Below are positions 35,617 through 43,983 of a stretch of DNA of 64,000 bases, in pieces (the stretch's first letter is position 1; every line of letters begins with the position of its first letter). The translations under genes were made by a program, and so were the position numbers. The notes beneath the pieces were generated by a model, which was not told the DNA's origin, did no database searches, and saw nothing but the letters and a program-made list of their open reading frames with translations. Source of the stretch: Cupriavidus consociatus (lineage in GTDB: Bacteria; Pseudomonadota; Gammaproteobacteria; Burkholderiales; Burkholderiaceae); NCBI RefSeq assembly GCF_017814975.1, contig NZ_JAGIQA010000014.1:62001-126000 (forward strand), given 5' to 3'.

Positions 35617-36399
35617 TTACCTGGCGGGAGTTGCCTCCCGCCCTTCCTTCGCCGCCCATTCCGACAAGAACTTCTCGTCGGCGCGGGACAGCAAACCTTG
35701 TTCGCGAGCCGCCTCGATCAAATCGGGACGCTTTCTCGCCGTATTGGCCAGCGCCTGCTGGCGCCGCCATTTCTCGATCTCGGCGTGATGGCCCCCGAGC
35801 AGTATCTCGGGCACCCGCACGCCTTCATATTCTTCCGGCCGCGTGTAGTGCGGACAATCCAGCAGGCCGTTGACGAAGCTGTCCTGCACCGCGGACTGCG
35901 CGTCGCCCAGCACGCCGGGCAGATGGCGCACCACCGCGTCGATCAGCGCCATCGCCGGCAGTTCGCCGCCTGACAGCACGAAGTCGCCGAGGCTGATTTC
36001 CTCGTCCACGCGGCGGTCGATCAGCCGCTGGTCGATGGCCTCATAGCGGCCGCACAGCAGGACCAGGCCCGGCCGTTCGGCCAGTTCCATCACCTTGGCG
36101 TGCGACAGCGTCTTGCCTTGCGGCGACATCAGCACCACGTGCGGCCGCGGCACGCCGGCCTGCGCCTGGGCTGCCACCGCGGCATCGATCGCATCGTCCA
36201 GCGGCTTGGCCAGCATCACCATGCCCGGGCCGCCGCCATAGGGGCGATCGTCGATGGTGCGGTAGTTGTCGACCGTGAAATCGCGTGGATTCCAGCTGCG
36301 CAGCGCATACCGCTGTTGCTTGGCTGCCCGGCTGGTAATGCCCCAGTCGGTCAGCGCACGAAACATCTCGGGAAACAGCGTGATCACATCGAACTGCAT
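35617..36399 (-). CDS. trmD: tRNA (guanine-37 N1)-methyltransferase
   Basis: Methylates G37 next to the anticodon to prevent frameshifting. 260-residue SPOUT protein with the trefoil-knot motifs LLCGRYEAIDQR and SLGDFVLSGGELPAM, and the N-terminal FDVITLFPEMF. The start at 36399 gives MQFDVITL; an upstream extension is unlikely. Third gene of the operon, 52 bp after rimM. Confidence 0.98.
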   Translation of the reverse strand: MQFDVITLFPEMFRALTDWGITSRAAKQQRYALRSWNPRDFTVDNYRTIDDRPYGGGPGMVMLAKPLDDAIDAAVAAQAQAGVPRPHVVLMSPQGKTLSHAKVMELAERPGLVLLCGRYEAIDQRLIDRRVDEEISLGDFVLSGGELPAMALIDAVVRHLPGVLGDAQSAVQDSFVNGLLDCPHYTRPEEYEGVRVPEILLGGHHAEIEKWRRQQALANTARKRPDLIEAAREQGLLSRADEKFLSEWAAKEGREATPAR

Positions 36400-36451
36400 C
36401 CGCTCTCCCCCTCCTGGGCACAATGCCGGGCTCAACCTGGCTCAGCCGGGA

Positions 36452-37108
36452 TCAGTAATCGAGTCCCCAGTCCACCACGATGCGCTTGCCGGTGGTATCG
36501 ACTGTGCGCAGGAACGCATCGACAAACGGGATCAGCCGTTCGCCAGCCTTGCCGTCCGGCAGCGCGTACGCGACCTGCAGGATCTGGTGGGCACCGTTAT
36601 CGATCAGGCCGGACACTTCGCCCAGCAACTCGCCTTGCTCGTTGCTGACGCTGCAGCCGATCAGGTCGACCCAGTAAAACTCATCGTCTTCCGGCGCCGG
36701 AAAATCCGCGCGCCGGATCCACACGCGACGGCCCCGGAGCGCTTCCGCAAGATTGCGGTCGGCAACGCCGGCAGCATTCGCCACCACCGTGCCGCTGTGC
36801 TCGCGCGACTGCGCGATCTTCACGCAGACCGGCTGGGCATGCTGCGCTTCGGCGGCAACCAGCCCCGCCTGCGGCGGCGCCAGCAACCACCAGCGACGCG
36901 CATGCAGCAGCGCGGATGCGTCATTGGCATGCGGCTGGACCTTGATCCACCCACGGATGCCATAGGCCGCGCCGACATAGCCGACTTCGACCAGGTCTTC
37001 CGGCAGGGCGTCGGCATACAGCAACGCCGCGGGCATCTTGAGGGCCTTGGGGGCCTCACCCTGCGGGCCCTGCGGCCGGTTCAGCGGCCGCTGCTTGCGT
37101 TCAGTCAC
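36452..37108 (-). CDS. rimM: 16S rRNA processing factor RimM
   Basis: Binds S19 and helps 30S head assembly. 218 residues, longer than the ~180 typical of E. coli: there is a ~25-residue basic/Pro-rich N-terminus and an enlarged segment around 70-105. Core motifs are VGYVGAAYGIRGWIKVQP and the PRC-barrel DEFYWVDLIGCSV. A shorter start at MPAALLYAD (codon 25) is possible. Second gene of the operon. Confidence 0.95.
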   Translation of the reverse strand: MTERKQRPLNRPQGPQGEAPKALKMPAALLYADALPEDLVEVGYVGAAYGIRGWIKVQPHANDASALLHARRWWLLAPPQAGLVAAEAQHAQPVCVKIAQSREHSGTVVANAAGVADRNLAEALRGRRVWIRRADFPAPEDDEFYWVDLIGCSVSNEQGELLGEVSGLIDNGAHQILQVAYALPDGKAGERLIPFVDAFLRTVDTTGKRIVVDWGLDY

Positions 37109-37175
37109 GTGCGCAACGAAGAACGTGCCCTTGCGGGCACGCTATAGTTCGCTCAGTCCGATGGACCGGCGGCAA

Positions 37176-37427
37176 TCAGGCAGCAGCCTTGGCGCCTTGC
37201 TTGACCAGGCGGGCAACGGTCGGCGACAGCTGGGCGCCAACGCCTTGCCAGTAGGCCAGGCGGTCTTGCGCCAGGCGCAGGCCTTCTTCGCCTTCCGAAG
37301 CCAGCGGGTTGTAGAAGCCAACGCGCTCGATGAAACGGCCATCGCGACGGTTGCGCGAGTCGGTAGCGACGATGTTGAAGAACGGGCGCTTCTTGCTGCC
37401 GCCGCGAGCCAGACGGATAACGACCAT
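37176..37427 (-). CDS. rpsP: 30S ribosomal protein S16
   Basis: 83 residues, complete: MVVIRLARGGSKKRPFF, then VVATDSR-type IVATDSRNRRDG and ERVGFYNP. Required for 30S assembly. It leads the rpsP-rimM-trmD-rplS operon and has a recognisable sigma-70 promoter 57-85 bp upstream. Confidence 0.98.
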   Translation of the reverse strand: MVVIRLARGGSKKRPFFNIVATDSRNRRDGRFIERVGFYNPLASEGEEGLRLAQDRLAYWQGVGAQLSPTVARLVKQGAKAAA

Positions 37428-37483
37428 GGGATGATTCCTCAGAAAACGGGTGTCCGGGTGTTCAAGCGAACACGAAACGCAAG

Positions 37484-37512
37484 AGTATAGCCCAGTTTCC
37501 GAGGCCAAACAA
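37484..37512 (-). promoter_or_regulatory. rpsP operon promoter
   Basis: On the minus strand TTGTTT (37512-37507), a 17-bp spacer and TATACT (37489-37484) make a good sigma-70 promoter. Transcription would begin ~50 nt before rpsP. Confidence 0.7.
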
Positions 37513-37580
37513 ACACTTAGGTGATTGACGTGCCGGTGCCGTGCAGGCATCGTGGCAAAAACCGCGACGGGAGGCCTGAC

Positions 37581-38699
37581 ATGCGTCCGCATCTGCACTT
37601 CTTGCTTCGTGCTGTACGGCAATCTGCCCTGCTCGCCGTGGTTCTGCTGGCAGGCAGCGCGGCGGCGGCATTGCCGCTCGAGCAGATCAAGCTGCCGCCC
37701 GGCTTCCGCATCGACGTGTTGACGCAGGAGGTGCCGGGCGCGCGCGCCATGGCGCTGTCGCCATCGGGCACGCTCTTCGTGGGTTCGCTGCGCGAAGGCA
37801 AGGTCTACGCGATCACCGACGCGCTCGGCGCCCGGCCGCGCGTGCGCACCGTTGCCAGCGGGCTGCGGATGCCAGCCGGGGTGGCCCTGCGCGATGGCAG
37901 CCTGTACGCCTCCTCGGTGTCGAGGATCGTGCGCTTCGACAATGTCGAAGCACGGCTGGACAACCCGCCGGCCCCGGTCGTGGTAAGCGACCGCTTTCCT
38001 TCAGACGATCACCACGGCTGGAAATTTATCGCCTTCGGGCCGGACGGCTACCTGTACGTCCCGGTCGGCGCGCCCTGCAATATCTGCGCGCCCGACGAGA
38101 ACCGCTACGCCAACATCATGAAGATGAAGCCCGACGGCAGCGACCTGCAGGTGGCGGCCCGGGGGGTGCGCAATACCGTCGGCTTCGACTGGCATCCGGC
38201 CACGCGCGAGCTGTGGTTCACGGACAATGGCCGCGACCGCATGGGCGACGATGTTCCCGACGACGAACTGAACCGCGCCACGGCGAACAACCAGCATTTC
38301 GGTTACCCGTACTGCCACGCCGGCAACGTCGCCGACCCGGAATACGGCAGCAAGCGTCCCTGCTCGGAATTTGTCCCGCCGGTGGCACGCCTGGGCGCGC
38401 ACGTGGCAGCCCTTGGCATGCGCTTCTATACGGGCAGCCAGTTTCCGGCGGCGTACCGCAACAATGTCTTCATTGCCGAACATGGCAGCTGGGACCGCAG
38501 CCAGCCATCCGGCTACCGCGTCGTGCGCGTGGTGCTGGACGAGTCAGGCAAGGCCGTCCGGCAGGAAGTGTTTGCTCATGGCTGGCTGCGCGGCAGGCCA
38601 TGGGGCCGTCCTGCCGATGTGCTGATCGCCCCTGACGGCTCGCTGCTGGTCAGCGACGACCTGGCTGGCGCGATCTACCGGATCCGCTACGCGCCGTAA
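37581..38699 (+). CDS. PQQ-dependent sugar (glucose/sorbosone-type) dehydrogenase
   Basis: 372-residue secreted beta-propeller of the glucose/sorbosone dehydrogenase family. A signal peptide covers ~1-30 (LLAVVLLAGSAAAA). Typical blocks include PGFRIDVLTQEVPGARAMA, DDHHGWKFIAFGPDGYLYVPVG and the catalytic-His region around SDDHHGW. Four cysteines (CNICAP, YCHAG, RPCSE) could form disulfides. The start at 37581 has GGGAGG before it; 37521 would bury the signal peptide. The true substrate is unknown, and no PQQ synthesis genes lie in the window. Confidence 0.82.
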   Translation: MRPHLHFLLRAVRQSALLAVVLLAGSAAAALPLEQIKLPPGFRIDVLTQEVPGARAMALSPSGTLFVGSLREGKVYAITDALGARPRVRTVASGLRMPAGVALRDGSLYASSVSRIVRFDNVEARLDNPPAPVVVSDRFPSDDHHGWKFIAFGPDGYLYVPVGAPCNICAPDENRYANIMKMKPDGSDLQVAARGVRNTVGFDWHPATRELWFTDNGRDRMGDDVPDDELNRATANNQHFGYPYCHAGNVADPEYGSKRPCSEFVPPVARLGAHVAALGMRFYTGSQFPAAYRNNVFIAEHGSWDRSQPSGYRVVRVVLDESGKAVRQEVFAHGWLRGRPWGRPADVLIAPDGSLLVSDDLAGAIYRIRYAP

Positions 38700-38776
38700 C
38701 CGGAGACAACCCGCACAAATGCCCGCAAAGCCACCCAAACACGAGGAAAAGCAATGCTCATGTGTCCGAAACAATC

Positions 38777-38792
38777 CGTTACACCGGTAACG
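38777..38792. promoter_or_regulatory. Dyad CGTTAC-ACCG-GTAACG
   Basis: Perfect 6-bp arms around four bases, between the sugar dehydrogenase and the secreted protein gene. A TTGGCA follows at 38796 but no matching -10. Operator function is a guess from symmetry and position. Confidence 0.3.
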
Positions 38793-38881
38793 CGCTTGGC
38801 ATAGCGCGACCTGATGGCCCATGCGTACCATGAACCCATCTTCCAACAGCAACTTAGCGCGACAGGAACCTGGGAATCCGC

Positions 38882-39286
38882 ATGTTCACCCGCTCTCTCC
38901 TGCGCGACCTGGTGGCTGGCATCCTGGTGGCCTCGGGCCTGGTCGGCGCGGTAGCCGCCAGTCATGCCCAGGTCGCGTTCTGGCAACAAAGCCGCGCTGA
39001 TGCCCGGCCGGTGCGGCTGCAAGCCGGTGATGGCTGGCAGGTCGCCAGCGTGCGCGCCGAAAGCCGCGACCACGTACAGGCGCAGATCGACCGGATGGAA
39101 GCCCGCGCCCGCGCAGACGACCGCCTGAGCGGCCGCCGAGCCGCTGCCATGCAGGGCGCTCGCGACGATAACCGGGTGCGGGCCCAGGATCAGCGCGGCA
39201 ACCCTTCCGACGCTCGCAACGACTCGCGCCCCACCAACGTGGGTCCCGGCTGGCAGGCAGGTGGCCGCGACAACGGCGGACGCTGA
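38882..39286 (+). CDS. Secreted, disordered protein of unknown function
   Basis: 134 residues. A signal peptide (VAGILVASGLVGAVAASHAQ) is likely cleaved after ~30. The mature part is highly polar, rich in Arg, Asp, Asn, Gln and Gly (DDNRVRAQDQRGNPSDARND) and probably unfolded. I recognise no family. The codon bias and signal peptide argue for a real gene, although the Shine-Dalgarno (AGGAA) is ~13 bases from the ATG. A CTGGCGC/GCGCCAG hairpin follows at 39298-39318. Confidence 0.6.
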   Translation: MFTRSLLRDLVAGILVASGLVGAVAASHAQVAFWQQSRADARPVRLQAGDGWQVASVRAESRDHVQAQIDRMEARARADDRLSGRRAAAMQGARDDNRVRAQDQRGNPSDARNDSRPTNVGPGWQAGGRDNGGR

Positions 39287-39558
39287 CTCGCTTGCGGCTG
39301 GCGCTCGCGTGGCGCCAGCGCCTTGGGCAACGCGCTGCGGAACTCGCCCCACGCCCCGGTTGTCTGTATCTGAGTGTGTGCCCCACTTTCCGGGTGCTGC
39401 GCACAGGCTGCCGCCCGGCGCTGCCCGGGGCTCACAGCGTGCCGTCCAGTGCAGACGGCAATCGAACTGACCTGCCTCTGCCCGACACCTCCTGTCGGAC
39501 CCGATCATGACAGCTCGGGCGCAGCCTCCAGAAAGACAATAATTCTGTGAGGTTTGTC

Positions 39559-39717
39559 ATGTCACCCCTTCTTAGCGACCTGGTCGAACACGCCGGCCAG
39601 TTATCGCTGTCCGTTTTGTTCATGGGGATCCTTACCCTGGTCCTTTACGGCGAAACGCATATCAGCGAACACGCCGCCACCTTTATCAAGAGCCTGCTCG
39701 CGGGCGGCTGGCATTAG
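39559..39717 (+). CDS. 52-residue membrane peptide
   Basis: Encodes MSPLLSDLVEHAGQ, then a hydrophobic helix (LSLSVLFMGILTLVLYG, about 15-31), then an amphipathic HISEHAATFIKSLLAGGWH end. GTGAGG precedes the ATG at an 8-base spacing. A different frame over the same bases gives a longer but less plausible product. I do not recognise the family. The 272-bp gap before it contains no other gene. Confidence 0.5.
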   Translation: MSPLLSDLVEHAGQLSLSVLFMGILTLVLYGETHISEHAATFIKSLLAGGWH

Positions 39718-39772
39718 CGTCGCCCTGCGCGTCTGCTGATGCACTTCCCCTCCCTGGCCGTGACCGCCGGCG

Positions 39773-39812
39773 TACAATGACTGCCGGCCGGCACGCGTGT
39801 GCCGCCTTTTTT
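39773..39812 (+). promoter_or_regulatory. TACAAT box and terminator-like hairpin before TM2 gene
   Basis: TACAAT (39773-39778), then CGGCAC/GTGCCG (39789-39794 with 39799-39804, loop GCGT), then TTTTTT (39807-39812). The hairpin could terminate the upstream small gene or attenuate the TM2 transcript, whose ATG is 29 bp further on. Confidence 0.4.
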
Positions 39813-39840
39813 CCCGAACTGCCACGCACGTCCCTACCCC

Positions 39841-40332
39841 ATGCCTGCCGCCACCCCCGCCAGTCCCGCAACCACTCGCCCCCCTGCTCCGGCCCGCGGC
39901 AAGTCCAAGCTGCTGACGGTCGCGCTGGCGTTCCTGTTCGGCAGCCTCGGGGCGCACCGCTTTTACCTGGGCGGGCTGCGCGACGTGTACGGCTGGGCTC
40001 ACCTGCTGGGGCTGCTCGGCGGCGTCGTCGGCATAGCCTCGATGGCGGCGGATGCCGGGACGCCCGCGCTCAACTGGACGTTTGCCGTTGCCGGCGGGGC
40101 CTCGGTGATCAGCGCCTACCTTGCCGCAATCGTCTATGGCCTGCGCCCGGACGACAAATGGGACGCGCGCTTTAATCCCCACGGCAAGCCGACACGCTCC
40201 GGCTGGCCGGTCGTGATCCTGGTGATCCTGTCGCTGCTGATCGGCACCGGCCTGCTGATGGCGGGGCTGGCCATCAGCTTCCAGACTTTCTTCGAATCGC
40301 AGGTCGAGGCCGCGCGCGAGCTGTCGCAATAG
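39841..40332 (+). CDS. TM2-domain membrane protein
   Basis: 163 residues. After a Pro/Ala-rich ~30-residue lead comes the TM2 signature KSKLLTVALAFLFGSLGAHR then FYLG. Four hydrophobic segments are predicted in all: ~34-54, ~60-82, ~88-103 and ~125-150. TM2 proteins are widespread but poorly understood in bacteria. The start at 39841 avoids the hairpin/T-run that an upstream start would include. Confidence 0.8.
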   Translation: MPAATPASPATTRPPAPARGKSKLLTVALAFLFGSLGAHRFYLGGLRDVYGWAHLLGLLGGVVGIASMAADAGTPALNWTFAVAGGASVISAYLAAIVYGLRPDDKWDARFNPHGKPTRSGWPVVILVILSLLIGTGLLMAGLAISFQTFFESQVEAARELSQ

Positions 40333-40495
40333 CTGCCGCGTTATGCATTTCGACCGCCTTTGCGCGCGATCAATGCGGGCGCAATCGGCAATTCCCCTTT
40401 CGCGCAAATCGCCCATACTGGAAAGACCGTCCGATCCTGGCGGCGACATGCGCGGCGGAGCGTGGCTCTGGCGGCGCAAAGGAGCACCAATCGAC

Positions 40496-40723
40496 ATGCC
40501 AACGTATGACGAAGGACGCCTGGCAGCCATCGCCGTCAGGCTGGCGCTGTCCTCCGGACTGCCGCCATCGAGCGCGAAGGCCGCGCTGGACCTGGCCAGC
40601 CGCATGATCGGCGACCAGCAGGCCACCGCAGCCGCTCAGAATAAAGAGCCTTGCGGATCATCCTTGTCGCGTGGTCCCGCGGGCGGCCGGAATCGCGAAG
40701 TATCCAGTTCGAACCGGTTATAG
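40496..40723 (+). CDS. Small hypothetical protein overlapping the radical SAM gene end
   Basis: 75 residues from an ATG with AAAGGAG 10 bases upstream. Residues 1-~48 (MPTYDEGRLAAIAVRLALSS and on) look like a compact helical domain. The last ~28 residues are read antisense to the 3' end of the radical SAM gene (88-bp overlap) and are Ser/Arg-rich. The N-terminal half has coding character; the tail may be a by-product of a lost stop codon. Function unknown. Confidence 0.4.
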   Translation: MPTYDEGRLAAIAVRLALSSGLPPSSAKAALDLASRMIGDQQATAAAQNKEPCGSSLSRGPAGGRNREVSSSNRL

Positions 40724-41862
40724 CGGAAGCCGAGCCGGTCGGCGGCCTTGTAGAATCGCTGACGCAGCAAGTCCGCCCACACGCCCGTGCCCCGCATGCG
40801 CGTGGCAAAGCTGGCATCGTAGGCTTTGCCTTCGCGCATGTCCCGTACGCGGTTCATGACCCGCTCGGCGCGGTCGGGGAAATGCGCCTGCAACCACTCC
40901 TCGAACAGCGGCCGTACCTCCCAGGGCAGTCGCAGCACGATGTAGTTCGCATAGACGGCGCCCGCCTCGCGCGCAGCTTCCAGCACACGTTCCAGGTCAG
41001 GCTCGGTGATGAACGGGATCACCGGGGCAATGCTCACGCCCACCGGAATACCGGCGTCGGCCAGCGTGCGGATCGTACGCAGCCGCCGTGACGGCGTCGC
41101 CGCGCGCGGCTCGAGCGTGCGCGCAATGTCGGCATCCAGCGTGGTGACGGTGACTGCGGCCACTGCGAGCCGCTTGGCGGCCATCGGCGCCAGCAGGTCG
41201 ATATCACGCTCGATCAGTGAAGACTTGGTGATCAGCGCGACCGGATGATCGTACTCGCTCAGCACCTCGAGGATGCCGCGCGTAATGCGTTGCTCGCGCT
41301 CGATCGGCTGGTAGGCGTCGGTGTTGACGCCCAGCGCGATGGTCTCGCAGCGGTACGAGGGCCGGGCCAGGGCCTCGCGCAGCTTCTCGGCCGCGTTGGC
41401 CTTGGCGAACAACCGGGTTTCGAAGTCGAGCCCCGGCGACAGGTCAAGGTAGGCGTGCGTGGGCCGCGCAAAACAGTAGATACAGCCGTGCTCGCAGCCG
41501 CGATACGGGTTCAGCGAGACGTCGAACGGGATGTCGGGCGACGCGTTGCGGGTCAGGATTGAACGCGCACGCTCGATGCGCACCTGCGTGCGCAGCGGCG
41601 GCAATGGCGCTTCCGGCGCCTGGGCGGTGCTGCAGGCATCCTCCGGATGCGCCTGCCCGACTGCAGTGGCCGGCTCGTCCATGGCCGGACTACCCCAGCC
41701 GTCGTCGAAGGTCTCGCGCTGGTCTCGCTCGAAACGTCCCTGCAGGTTGCTGACCGCGCCGCGGCCCTTGCGCGCGACGGGCGGCCGCGGGCCCGCCTGC
41801 GTATCGGCGTCGGTAGCCGTGTCTTGAGAAGGGTTGCTGGGGCGCTTCATGTTTGCCGGCAT
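40636..41862 (-). CDS. PA0069-family radical SAM protein
   Basis: 408 residues. The 4Fe-4S-binding CxxxCxxC is C123, C127, C130 in YRGCEHGCIYCFARP. It resembles spore photoproduct lyase-like proteins (PA0069 family) rather than classical SPL, and its substrate is unknown. The first ~90 residues are a variable, polar extension. A start four codons later (41850) is possible. Convergent overlap with the small gene at 40496; its start lies 20 bp after the lrp stop, in the same direction. Confidence 0.85.
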   Translation of the reverse strand: MPANMKRPSNPSQDTATDADTQAGPRPPVARKGRGAVSNLQGRFERDQRETFDDGWGSPAMDEPATAVGQAHPEDACSTAQAPEAPLPPLRTQVRIERARSILTRNASPDIPFDVSLNPYRGCEHGCIYCFARPTHAYLDLSPGLDFETRLFAKANAAEKLREALARPSYRCETIALGVNTDAYQPIEREQRITRGILEVLSEYDHPVALITKSSLIERDIDLLAPMAAKRLAVAAVTVTTLDADIARTLEPRAATPSRRLRTIRTLADAGIPVGVSIAPVIPFITEPDLERVLEAAREAGAVYANYIVLRLPWEVRPLFEEWLQAHFPDRAERVMNRVRDMREGKAYDASFATRMRGTGVWADLLRQRFYKAADRLGFRYNRFELDTSRFRPPAGPRDKDDPQGSLF

Positions 41863-41882
41863 CGTTGGCCTGGCGCGGGTTG

Positions 41883-42386
41883 TCAGGTCTGCTGGCTCTT
41901 GTCCTCGACCGAGATTGCCAGCGTTTCCTTGATTTCTTCCATGACGACATAGCTTTTCGACTGCGCGGCGCCGGGCAGCTGCAACAGGATGTCGCCCAGC
42001 AGCCGCCGGTATTCGCCGATCTCACGAATGCGTGCCTTGATCAGGTAGTCGAAATCGCCCGACACGAGGTGACATTCCAGCACTTCCGGGATACGCAGCA
42101 CCTCGCGCCGGAACTGCTCGAACATATTGCCCGATTTATTGCCAAGCGAGATCTCGACAAATACCAGCAGAGCGCTGCCCAGCAAGGATGGATTCAGCCG
42201 CGCGTAGTAGCCCATGATGACACCATCGCGCTCCAGGCGCTTGACCCGCTCGATGCACGGCGTGATGGTCAGGCCGACCGCCTCCGCCAGGTCTTTCATC
42301 GAGATCCTGCCGTCTGCCTGCAGTAGCGTCAGGATCCTGCGGTCGAGCCGGTCGAGGGTGCGTACGGGCTGACGACTGGTTCTCAT
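41883..42386 (-). CDS. Lrp/AsnC-family regulator, likely DadR
   Basis: 167 residues: N-terminal helix-turn-helix (LDRLDRRILTLLQADGRISMKDLAEAVGL) and C-terminal RAM effector domain with SGDFDYLIKARIREIGEYRR. It is divergent from dadA across a 108-bp AT-rich gap, the same arrangement as DadR/BkdR-type activators that respond to alanine or leucine. It probably controls dadA and itself. Confidence 0.88.
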   Translation of the reverse strand: MRTSRQPVRTLDRLDRRILTLLQADGRISMKDLAEAVGLTITPCIERVKRLERDGVIMGYYARLNPSLLGSALLVFVEISLGNKSGNMFEQFRREVLRIPEVLECHLVSGDFDYLIKARIREIGEYRRLLGDILLQLPGAAQSKSYVVMEEIKETLAISVEDKSQQT

Positions 42387-42420
42387 TAGTTTTTCCTGTT
42401 TTTCTAAGAAATTCGGTAAC

Positions 42421-42449
42421 TATGACTGGAATGTATTCAATAGTATAGA
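42421..42449 (+). promoter_or_regulatory. dadA promoter
   Basis: TATGAC (42421-42426), 17-bp spacer, TATAGA (42444-42449). Inside the spacer GAATGTATTC (42429-42438) has symmetrical GAAT/ATTC arms, a plausible Lrp-type contact. An alternative view is that the whole 108-bp AT-rich gap wraps on an Lrp octamer. Confidence 0.5.
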
Positions 42450-42494
42450 CACAAATCCTTCTTCAACCTGACATCGTAGTTGGAGCCCCCGAAA

Positions 42495-43799
42495 ATGCGC
42501 GTTCTCGTACTTGGCAGTGGCGTAATTGGCGTCACCAGTGCGTGGTATCTGGCCAAGGCCGGTCACGAAGTGACCGTCGTCGACCGCGAGGCCGGGCCCG
42601 CGCTTGGGACCAGCTTTGCCAACGCGGGGCAGATCTCCCCAGGCTATGCGTCGCCGTGGGCTGCGCCGGGCGTGCCGCTGAAGGCGATCAAGTGGATGTT
42701 CCAGGAACACGCTCCGCTGTCCATCCGTCCGGACGGCACGCTGTTCCAGCTGCAATGGATGTGGCAGATGCTGCTGAACTGCAGCGCCGAGCGCTATGCC
42801 GTGAACAAGGAGCGCATGGTGCGGCTGGCCGAATACAGCCGGGACTGCATCCGCGCACTGCGCACGGAAACCGGCATCGCCTATGAAGGCCGCCAGCAAG
42901 GAACGCTGCAGGTATTTCGCACCGACGAGCAGCTGCAAGGCGCGGCCAAGGACATCGCCGTGCTGGAAGAAGCCGGCGTGCCCTACCAGTTGCTTTCGCG
43001 CGAAGAACTCGCCGCGAGCGAACCGGCGCTGGCCGCAGTCAGCCACAAGCTGAGCGGCGGCCTGCGCCTTCCCAACGATGAAACCGGCGACTGCCAGTTG
43101 TTCACGACACGGCTTTCGCAGATGGCCGAGACGCTGGGCGTCAGGTTCCTGTACAACCGCTCGATCGACAGCCTGATAACGCAGGGCGATGCCGTCACCG
43201 GCGCCGTCGTCAATGGCGAGCCGATCTCAGCCGACCTGGTGGTCGTGGCGCTGGGCAGCTGGTCGACGCAGCTGGTGAAGCCATTCCTGTCGGGCATGTC
43301 CAACCTGCCGGTGTACCCGCTCAAGGGCTTCTCGATCACGGTGCCGCTCAGCGACGCCTCGCGCAGCCCGGTGTCGACGGTGCTGGATGAAACCTACAAG
43401 GTCGCCATCACCCGCTTCGACGATCGCATCCGCGTCGGCGGCATGGCGCAGATCGTCGGCTATGACCGCGGCCTGGACCCGGCCAAGCGCCGCACGCTCG
43501 AACACGTGGTCACCGACCTGTTCCCCGGCGCCGGCGATGTCAGCCAGTCCACCTTCTGGACCGGCCTGCGTCCGATGACGCCGGACGGCACGCCGATCGT
43601 CGGGCCGACTCAGGTACGCGGCCTGTGGCTGAACACCGGGCACGGCACGCTGGGCTGGACCATGGCCTGCGGCTCCGGCAAGCTGCTGTCGGACCTGGTT
43701 TCCGGGACTTCGCCGGCGATCCGTGCCGATGACCTGTCGGTGGGACGCTACCTTAAGCCCACTCGCCATCACATAGCGCCGCGGCCGGCGCATGCCTGA
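42495..43799 (+). CDS. dadA: D-amino-acid dehydrogenase small subunit
   Basis: Membrane-associated flavoprotein oxidising D-alanine to pyruvate and feeding the quinone pool. 434 residues with the FAD loop VLGSGVIGVTSAWYLAKAG at 4-22, the early TSFANAGQISPGY and the C-terminal LWLNTGHGTLGWTMACGSG. A TTG start 15 bp earlier is possible, but ATG with GGAG is better. It has the usual length and partner regulator; no alanine racemase (dadX) follows. Confidence 0.95.
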   Translation: MRVLVLGSGVIGVTSAWYLAKAGHEVTVVDREAGPALGTSFANAGQISPGYASPWAAPGVPLKAIKWMFQEHAPLSIRPDGTLFQLQWMWQMLLNCSAERYAVNKERMVRLAEYSRDCIRALRTETGIAYEGRQQGTLQVFRTDEQLQGAAKDIAVLEEAGVPYQLLSREELAASEPALAAVSHKLSGGLRLPNDETGDCQLFTTRLSQMAETLGVRFLYNRSIDSLITQGDAVTGAVVNGEPISADLVVVALGSWSTQLVKPFLSGMSNLPVYPLKGFSITVPLSDASRSPVSTVLDETYKVAITRFDDRIRVGGMAQIVGYDRGLDPAKRRTLEHVVTDLFPGAGDVSQSTFWTGLRPMTPDGTPIVGPTQVRGLWLNTGHGTLGWTMACGSGKLLSDLVSGTSPAIRADDLSVGRYLKPTRHHIAPRPAHA

Positions 43800-43822
43800 C
43801 GGCGGCAACGCATCGGCAACAT

Positions 43823-43847
43823 AAGGGCGGCCCCGCGGGCCGCCCTT
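43823..43847 (+). terminator. Hairpin after dadA
   Basis: Perfect 11-bp stem AAGGGCGGCCC/GGGCCGCCCTT with CGC loop, 23 bp after dadA. The following GCTGTTT is a weak U tract. Confidence 0.7.
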
Positions 43848-43891
43848 GCTGTTTGCAGATATCGCGGACCTGCGTCGTCATCACCAGACGC

Positions 43892-43930
43892 AAAAAAGCC
43901 GTTCGCGGGAAATCCCGGGAACGGCTCCTT
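43892..43930. terminator. Terminator of etfBA (bidirectional)
   Basis: AGCCGTTC (43897-43904) pairs with GAACGGCT (43919-43926); the loop itself can pair GGG/CCC. Six T follow on the minus strand (etfA side) and TTTT on the plus strand. Confidence 0.85.
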
Positions 43931-43983
43931 TTGCGAACATTGCCGGCCGCCTCACCTGCATCACGGCCGGCAAGCTGACGGCA

